DNA of 7,325 bases from Mogibacterium sp. (GTDB lineage: Bacteria > Bacillota > Clostridia > Peptostreptococcales > Anaerovoracaceae), in contig JABUTC010000019.1 of the NCBI GenBank assembly GCA_021442505.1, positions 1 to 7,325 of the forward strand, in the 5' to 3' direction. Below, piece after piece: positions 7,019 to 7,325 of this stretch. The notes under the pieces were generated by a model that saw nothing but the letters and a program-made list of their open reading frames with translations, had not been told where the DNA came from and searched no databases. The translations under genes and the position numbers were made by a program. Every line of letters begins with the position of its first letter. Position 1 is the first letter of the stretch.

Positions 7019-7325
7019 AAAGACAAAGTTAATACTTATGCTTGCTTCGGTAATGTCGCTGGCCCTTCTGATGACGGGATGTACGACATTTGATAACTTC
7101 AAGTACACTTTTCTGACAGAACCGCAGAAGGACAGCGAGAACACTATCTATATCGGAGTGTTTGAGCCGCAGACAGGAGAGGCTGCAGAAAAGGGGCTTG
7201 AAGAGATTAAGGGAATCGAACTTGCACACAGCATTTACAACAATGTTAACGGTTGCGATATCAAGCTCATTAAGGTTGATACACAGTCGAACACAAAGTC
7301 TGCAGAGACTGCGATTGCCAACCTT
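7002..7325 (+). CDS. ABC transporter substrate-binding lipoprotein, LivJ-like, 3' end outside the window
   Basis: The first 108 codons of a secreted lipoprotein. A basic N-terminus (KNGKKTK) precedes a hydrophobic stretch and a lipobox LLMTGC; the Cys (residue 27 from GTG at 7002) would be lipidated and hold the protein on the outer face of the membrane. The mature part has TIYIGVFEPQTGEAAEKG, then a GIELAHSIYNNVNG helix and IKLIKVDTQSN, then SAETAIANL. This matches the opening pattern of the Peripla_BP_6 / LivJ family (strand, P-x-T-G loop, helix, strand, D-x-Q-S). Such proteins usually deliver branched-chain amino acids, amides or related solutes to an ABC permease; the ligand cannot be told here. 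GTG at 7002 or TTG at 7005 is the start; an in-frame stop at 6987 rules out anything longer. It overlaps dusB by 14-17 bases, so is probably cotranscribed. Met at lipobox -3 is less usual than Leu. Confidence 0.82.
   Translation, partial: MLKNGKKTKLILMLASVMSLALLMTGCTTFDNFKYTFLTEPQKDSENTIYIGVFEPQTGEAAEKGLEEIKGIELAHSIYNNVNGCDIKLIKVDTQSNTKSAETAIANL

Noticed and set aside
7029..7229. Short - strand frame over the lipoprotein gene
   Set aside because: The + strand frame has a lipoprotein signal and a binding-protein pattern; the antisense frame has neither.

Overview
The window is a stretch of bacterial chromosome carrying six genes, all on the + strand, with almost no intergenic DNA. Gene content (TilS, FtsH with an HEAGH metalloprotease site, a PucR/CdaR-type regulator, type III pantothenate kinase CoaX, DusB), strong Shine-Dalgarno sites, GTG/TTG starts and heavy use of AGA (Arg) and GGA (Gly) codons point to a Firmicute, most likely a moderate-GC anaerobic member of the Clostridia. 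I cannot name the genus from the sequence. No RNA gene, insertion sequence, CRISPR array, attachment site or phage gene is visible.

Layout: 1-1428 is the 3' part of tilS (tRNA-Ile lysidine synthetase; its true start lies before the window). 1429-1489 is the only real gap. It holds a candidate sigma-A promoter, a perfect 8-bp A/T-rich dyad, and the Shine-Dalgarno that sets a TTG start for the next gene. 1490-3673 is ftsH, the membrane AAA+ zinc protease, with a long acidic C-terminal tail. 3677-5248 is a PucR-family transcriptional regulator. 5250-6056 is coaX. 6056-7018 is dusB (tRNA dihydrouridine synthase). 7002-7325 is the start of a lipoprotein resembling branched-chain amino acid ABC transporter binding proteins, cut by the window edge.

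From ftsH onward the junctions are 3 nt, 1 nt, a 1-nt overlap and a 14-17-nt overlap. These five genes therefore look like one transcription unit with translational coupling, probably starting at the promoter in front of ftsH, with tilS reading into it. The tilS-ftsH-coaX-dusB order is a familiar Firmicute housekeeping cluster (tRNA decoding and modification, membrane protein quality control, CoA synthesis). Three things differ from the usual arrangement: there is no hpt between tilS and ftsH, a PucR-type regulator sits between ftsH and coaX, and a solute-binding lipoprotein follows dusB where greA/lysS are often found. I found no clearly undescribed system. The points most worth checking are the embedded regulator, the ftsH leader and the FtsH tail.
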